The position numbers and the translations under genes were made by a program. DNA of 64,000 nucleotides, from contig NZ_BAABJX010000039.1 of assembly GCF_039543525.1 (NCBI RefSeq), positions 1-64,000 on the forward strand, in the 5' to 3' direction. Below the pieces are notes generated by a model. The model worked only from the letters and a program-made list of their open reading frames with translations. It was not told the DNA's origin and made no database searches. Below, one piece after another: positions 60,614 through 64,000 of the stretch. Each line of letters begins with the position of its first letter. The first letter of the stretch is position 1. The stretch comes from Algivirga pacifica. Lineage in GTDB: Bacteria > Bacteroidota > Bacteroidia > Cytophagales > Flammeovirgaceae.

Positions 60614-61369
60614 TTAAACGGTTTCTGTAGCCTTTGATTTTTTGATGTTTTTTACCCTTCTCATATTGAGCATTTCAACTCCAAAAGCAAACGCCATGGC
60701 AAAGTAAACATATCCTTTTGGTACTTCCTCTCCAAAGGATTCGATCACCAATAAGAAGCCAATAAGCACCAGGAAAGCCAGGGCCAATAGTTGAATGGTT
60801 GGGTGATTATTAATAAATCCAGCAATCTTTTTGGAGAAAGCCAACATGACAGAAAGTGATAGCACTACGGCAATAATCATAATCATGATTTCTTCCACCA
60901 GGCCAACGGCTGTCAGAATAGAATCAAAAGAGAAGACAATGTCAATCAGTACAATTTGGATGATACTTTTCCATAATACATTACTTTGTTTGGCTTTAAG
61001 CTCTGCTTCTTCATCTCCCTCTACTTTATGGTGAATTTCAGAAACACTCTTACCTAATAGGAACATACCTCCTACAAGAAGAATAAGGTCACGACCACTA
61101 AACTCAGGATCAATATGAAAATACTTTAAGAAATCGATTGTGAGTAATGGCTCTTTCAAGGAGATTAGCCAGGTAATGCCAAAAAGTAAAATAATACGTA
61201 CACCTAAGGCGAGTATAATACCTACGTTACGTGCAGTGTCTTGTTGATGTTTGGGTAACTTATCACTGACAATGGATATAAAAATGATATTATCTATCCC
61301 TAGAATAATCTCTAGAATAGTCAAGGTAAGTAAGCTTATTATCCCTTCTGTGGTGAATAGGAATTCCAT
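60614..61369 (-). CDS. TerC-family integral membrane protein
   Basis: 251 aa from the Met of MEFLFTTEGIISLLTLTILE; the longer frame adds 29 residues with no family support. About seven membrane helices. The family acidic motifs are present: LGIDNIIFISI near residue 21 and VFSFDSILTAVG near 142. TerC proteins are linked to metal (manganese or tellurite) handling and to metalation of exported proteins. It stands between the SusR-like gene and the TonB-dependent receptor with no functional tie to either. Confidence 0.92.
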   Translation of the reverse strand: MEFLFTTEGIISLLTLTILEIILGIDNIIFISIVSDKLPKHQQDTARNVGIILALGVRIILLFGITWLISLKEPLLTIDFLKYFHIDPEFSGRDLILLVGGMFLLGKSVSEIHHKVEGDEEAELKAKQSNVLWKSIIQIVLIDIVFSFDSILTAVGLVEEIMIMIIAVVLSLSVMLAFSKKIAGFINNHPTIQLLALAFLVLIGFLLVIESFGEEVPKGYVYFAMAFAFGVEMLNMRRVKNIKKSKATETV

Positions 61370-61564
61370 AAGTTCGTTTGTTTTATCAAAAAAATTAAAG
61401 ATAGAATGATGAAAGTACAAGATTTGTAAATTCCACCAAACTATCAAGGAAAACATTATCGGGTTTCATATGGTTAAGGCTTGTGTGAGAAAAAAACAGG
61501 TTCATCCTTATATTTTACATCTTCGTCATAATTTATTGTGCTTATTGTATCAACAATTGACTTA

Positions 61565-61629
61565 TTTGCATGGTCGTTGTTAATTAATATTTGCTTCATT
61601 TCAAAAAGTAAATGTTGTGTAACGACCAT
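61565..61629 (+). promoter_or_regulatory. promoter with flanking inverted repeat, TonB-dependent receptor
   Basis: TTTG at 61565-61568 and AATATTTG at 61586-61593 with a 17-nt spacer match the Bacteroidota -33/-7 arrangement. ATGGTCGTT at 61570-61578 is exactly inverted as AACGACCAT at 61621-61629, so the -7 box and likely start site lie between two operator halves. The 313-bp gap holds no gene. Confidence 0.55.
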
Positions 61630-61682
61630 TCATATTACACGATCAATAATGAAAGCAACCAAATATTAGATATCAAAAACCA

Positions 61683-64000
61683 ATGAAAGTCAAATTAATC
61701 TTATTGTTACTGTGTGTAGGTATTTTGGGCTTGTCCCAAAATATATATGCGCAAACCAACCGAACGGTGAGCGGGTATGTGATGGATGCTTCCAATGGAG
61801 AAGCATTGATAGGGGTGACTGTTCTGGTGAAAGAACTCAATGCCGGTGGAGTAACAAATCCTTATGGGTTTTACTCGATTACGGTGCCTGAAGGTGAGTA
61901 TACGCTGATATATAGATATCTCGGTTATGAGACTATCCAAAAATCGGTAGACCTGACAGAGCAAAATCAACGTTTTGATATTCGTATCAGTGAAGCTACA
62001 GAACAGTTGGAGGAGGTGATTGTTACTGGAGAACGTGCAGACGTCAATGTTTCTCAGGTCGCAATGAGTGTAGAGAAACTGGGAATTGAGACGATTACGA
62101 AGATGCCAGCTTTATTAGGAGAGGTGGATGTCGTCAAAAGTATACAGCTTCTTCCTGGTGTTAGTACCGTAGGAGAGGGAGCTTCCGGGTTTAATGTAAG
62201 AGGTGGAGGCGTAGACCAGAACCTGGTTTTACTGGATGAGTCTCCTGTATTTAACTCTTCCCATTTATTTGGGTTGTTTTCTGTATTTAACCCTGATGCC
62301 ATTAAGGATGTCAAGCTGATCAAGGGAGGTATTCCGGCACAGTATGGTGGGCGTTTGTCTTCCTTGTTAGATGTGCGTATGAAGGAAGGAAACTCTCAGA
62401 AGTTTTCAGCCCAAGGAGGTGTCGGAGCTATTTTTAGCCGTTTGACGCTAGAGGCACCTATTATCAAAGATAAGTTGTCATTTATTGTGGCAGGGCGACG
62501 CTCTTATATTGATGTTTTAGCGAAGCCTTTCTTGAGTGATGATCTTAGCAATTCTGTGTTTAATTTCTATGATTTGACATCCAAGGTTAATTGGAACATC
62601 AATGATAAGAACAAAGTATTCTTGTCAGCTTACTTGGGAAGAGACCGCTTTGAAGCCGCAGACTTATTTGGATCGAATTGGGGGAACCGTACGTTGAGCT
62701 TGCGTTGGAACCATTTGGCAAGTGAGAAGATGTTTATTAATACCACGGCTTATTATAGTAACTATGATTATCGTCTGGAAGTAGGTAATCCGGAAGAAGA
62801 TGCCTTTGATTGGAAAGCCAATATTCAGACCTATAGTGTTAAGCCAGAAATGACTTACTACCTGAATGCCAATAATACGATGACCATTGGTGCTAGAGCA
62901 ACCTTGTATGAGTTTGCTCCCGGAGAAACGGCAGCCATTGTAGCAGGACAGCAGCTTCCTCCTTTTGGAATGCCACTGATGTATGGATTGGAATCAGGGG
63001 TATTTGTAGGAAATGAGCAAAAAGTCACTGATGCGCTTTCTTTACAGTATGGACTGAGATTATCTTCTTTTACGTATATGGGAGAGGCGACCACCTTGGA
63101 GTATGCCGATGCAGAGGAGCCGGGTACACGTAGACAACCTATTGAAGGTTCAGAAGTAGTATATGATAAATGGGAGCCAATTACGACCTATAGTAATCTT
63201 GAGCCAAGATTCTCTGTGAAATACCAGTTTAATGAACTAAGCTCTATCAAAGCCAGCTACAACCGCATGGCGCAATATATTCACTTGATTTCCAATACAA
63301 CAGCTTCTTCGCCTTTGGATATCTGGTATCCAAGTACAAATAACGTACGTCCGGAGTTGGCGGATCAGGTGGCTTTGGGATACTTCAGAAACTTCAAGGA
63401 TAATATGTATGAAGCCTCAGTGGAAGTATACTATAAGGATATGCGACAGTTAGTGGACTTTGTCGTAGGAGCAGACCTTTTATTAAATACTTATTTGGAG
63501 GGAGATTTGATGGAAGGAATTGGCCGTGCATATGGAACAGAGTGGTATTTGAAGAAGACCAGAGGAAAGTTCAATGGTTGGATTAGTTATACCTTATCTC
63601 GATCAGAACGCAAAACAATGGGCATCAATAATGACGAATGGTATGCAGCAAGATTTGACCAAACCCACAACTTAAGCTTGGTCGCTATTTATGAGTTATC
63701 GAAGAAATGGAATGTATCATCTAACTTTACGTTGATCTCAGGAACACCAGCGTCTTTCCCTTCGAGTACCTATGAGATTCAGGGATATTCTCCGGCACAT
63801 AATCCGTCCAATATGAGAAACAATTACCGTATCCCGGCTTATCACCGTTTGGACTTGTCTATCACCTATGATCCGGAAAGCAAACGCCGATGGGATGGAG
63901 AGTGGGTACTTTCGATCTATAACGTATACAACCGTAGAAACCCATTCTCAATTTATTTCCAACCGAATGCAGATCGTAGACCGGAAAATGTGGTGACCGA
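61683..64000 (+). CDS. TonB-dependent receptor (partial, 3' end outside window)
   Basis: 772 codons are visible without a stop. Signal peptide ends near QNIYAQ. A CarboxypepD_reg-like beta-sandwich follows (residues about 25-105, VSGYVMDASNGEALIGVTVLVKE), then a plug domain (LLPGVSTVGEGASGFNVRGGGVDQNLVLLDE, with LKGGIPAQYGGRLSS-type end) and an outer-membrane barrel with many aromatic-rich strands. It resembles the Bacteroidota TonB receptors that are followed by a DUF4249 lipoprotein more than it does SusC (no SusC-type signature, shorter). It transports a ligand across the outer membrane using TonB energy. Substrate unknown. Confidence 0.9.
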   Translation, partial: MKVKLILLLLCVGILGLSQNIYAQTNRTVSGYVMDASNGEALIGVTVLVKELNAGGVTNPYGFYSITVPEGEYTLIYRYLGYETIQKSVDLTEQNQRFDIRISEATEQLEEVIVTGERADVNVSQVAMSVEKLGIETITKMPALLGEVDVVKSIQLLPGVSTVGEGASGFNVRGGGVDQNLVLLDESPVFNSSHLFGLFSVFNPDAIKDVKLIKGGIPAQYGGRLSSLLDVRMKEGNSQKFSAQGGVGAIFSRLTLEAPIIKDKLSFIVAGRRSYIDVLAKPFLSDDLSNSVFNFYDLTSKVNWNINDKNKVFLSAYLGRDRFEAADLFGSNWGNRTLSLRWNHLASEKMFINTTAYYSNYDYRLEVGNPEEDAFDWKANIQTYSVKPEMTYYLNANNTMTIGARATLYEFAPGETAAIVAGQQLPPFGMPLMYGLESGVFVGNEQKVTDALSLQYGLRLSSFTYMGEATTLEYADAEEPGTRRQPIEGSEVVYDKWEPITTYSNLEPRFSVKYQFNELSSIKASYNRMAQYIHLISNTTASSPLDIWYPSTNNVRPELADQVALGYFRNFKDNMYEASVEVYYKDMRQLVDFVVGADLLLNTYLEGDLMEGIGRAYGTEWYLKKTRGKFNGWISYTLSRSERKTMGINNDEWYAARFDQTHNLSLVAIYELSKKWNVSSNFTLISGTPASFPSSTYEIQGYSPAHNPSNMRNNYRIPAYHRLDLSITYDPESKRRWDGEWVLSIYNVYNRRNPFSIYFQPNADRRPENVVT

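Noticed and set aside
61683..64000. SusC assignment for the TonB receptor
   Set aside because: It lacks the SusC-type signature after the plug and no susD is visible; it resembles the DUF4249-paired receptors more.

Overview
The window reads as a stretch of chromosome from a Bacteroidota bacterium, most likely a Cytophagales-type marine or brackish gliding lineage. The evidence is: proteins ending in type IX secretion sorting domains, DUF6089 outer-membrane barrels, a CarboxypepD_reg/TonB-dependent receptor, GH97 and SusR-like alpha-glucan genes, NqrF of the sodium-pumping NADH:quinone reductase, signal peptides ending in Bacteroidota-style SSC or AQ, and -7 boxes of the TAnnTTTG type instead of E. 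coli -10 boxes. G+C is low to medium. No rRNA, tRNA, CRISPR array, prophage or insertion-sequence transposase was recognised. The genus cannot be fixed from sequence alone.

Layout. 1-7.5 kb (minus strand): a 652-aa unknown, CBS protein, NAD kinase, DUF6089 barrel, a second barrel, and a YqhD-like alcohol dehydrogenase. 7.6-19.3 kb: a VWA membrane protein, an M57-type lipoprotein protease, a subtilase-like secreted protein with no visible catalytic Asp, a lipoprotein, a LYS1/alanine-dehydrogenase-like enzyme and a large secreted protein. 19.4-26.5 kb: a SiaC-like DUF1987 protein, a 2-Cys peroxiredoxin with a tandem-dyad promoter, then an amine oxidase, two paralogous FecR-like exported proteins and a CHASE2-like membrane sensor. 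26.9-35.7 kb: a NatA/NatB-type ABC exporter, a solitary nqrF, nagA, a BLUF blue-light protein, an exported unknown and a HemY-type oxidase. 35.9-50.5 kb: carB, an AGCS symporter, a SpoIIE phosphatase, a polyferredoxin, small exported proteins and a DUF2339 giant. 50.6-64 kb: a second SpoIIE phosphatase, GH97 alpha-glucosidase, a six-hairpin glycosidase, a SusR-like regulator, TerC, and a TonB-dependent receptor cut by the window edge.

The most unusual content lies between the genes. Four families of non-coding repeats fill the 3' flanks. (A) Four arrays of different mini-hairpins punctuated by the hexamer GTTGAG, folded back on themselves, every one in a gap between convergent genes. (B) Three 207-bp elements with perfect or near-perfect 21-bp inverted ends, each starting directly at the TAG stop codon of an unrelated gene, one with its core inverted; three diverged relatives also occur. 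(C) About fifteen arrays of strictly 7-bp units with different consensus words (AATGAAG, AACCGAT, AACTGAT, AAAAGGT and others). (D) Two further inverted-repeat elements, at 13.86 and 42.6 kb. Many of these abut or overlap stop codons, so a repeat biology specialised for transcript 3' ends is the best candidate here for something undescribed. Among the genes, the FecR-like pair plus a CHASE2-like sensor with no output domain is the most system-like unknown.
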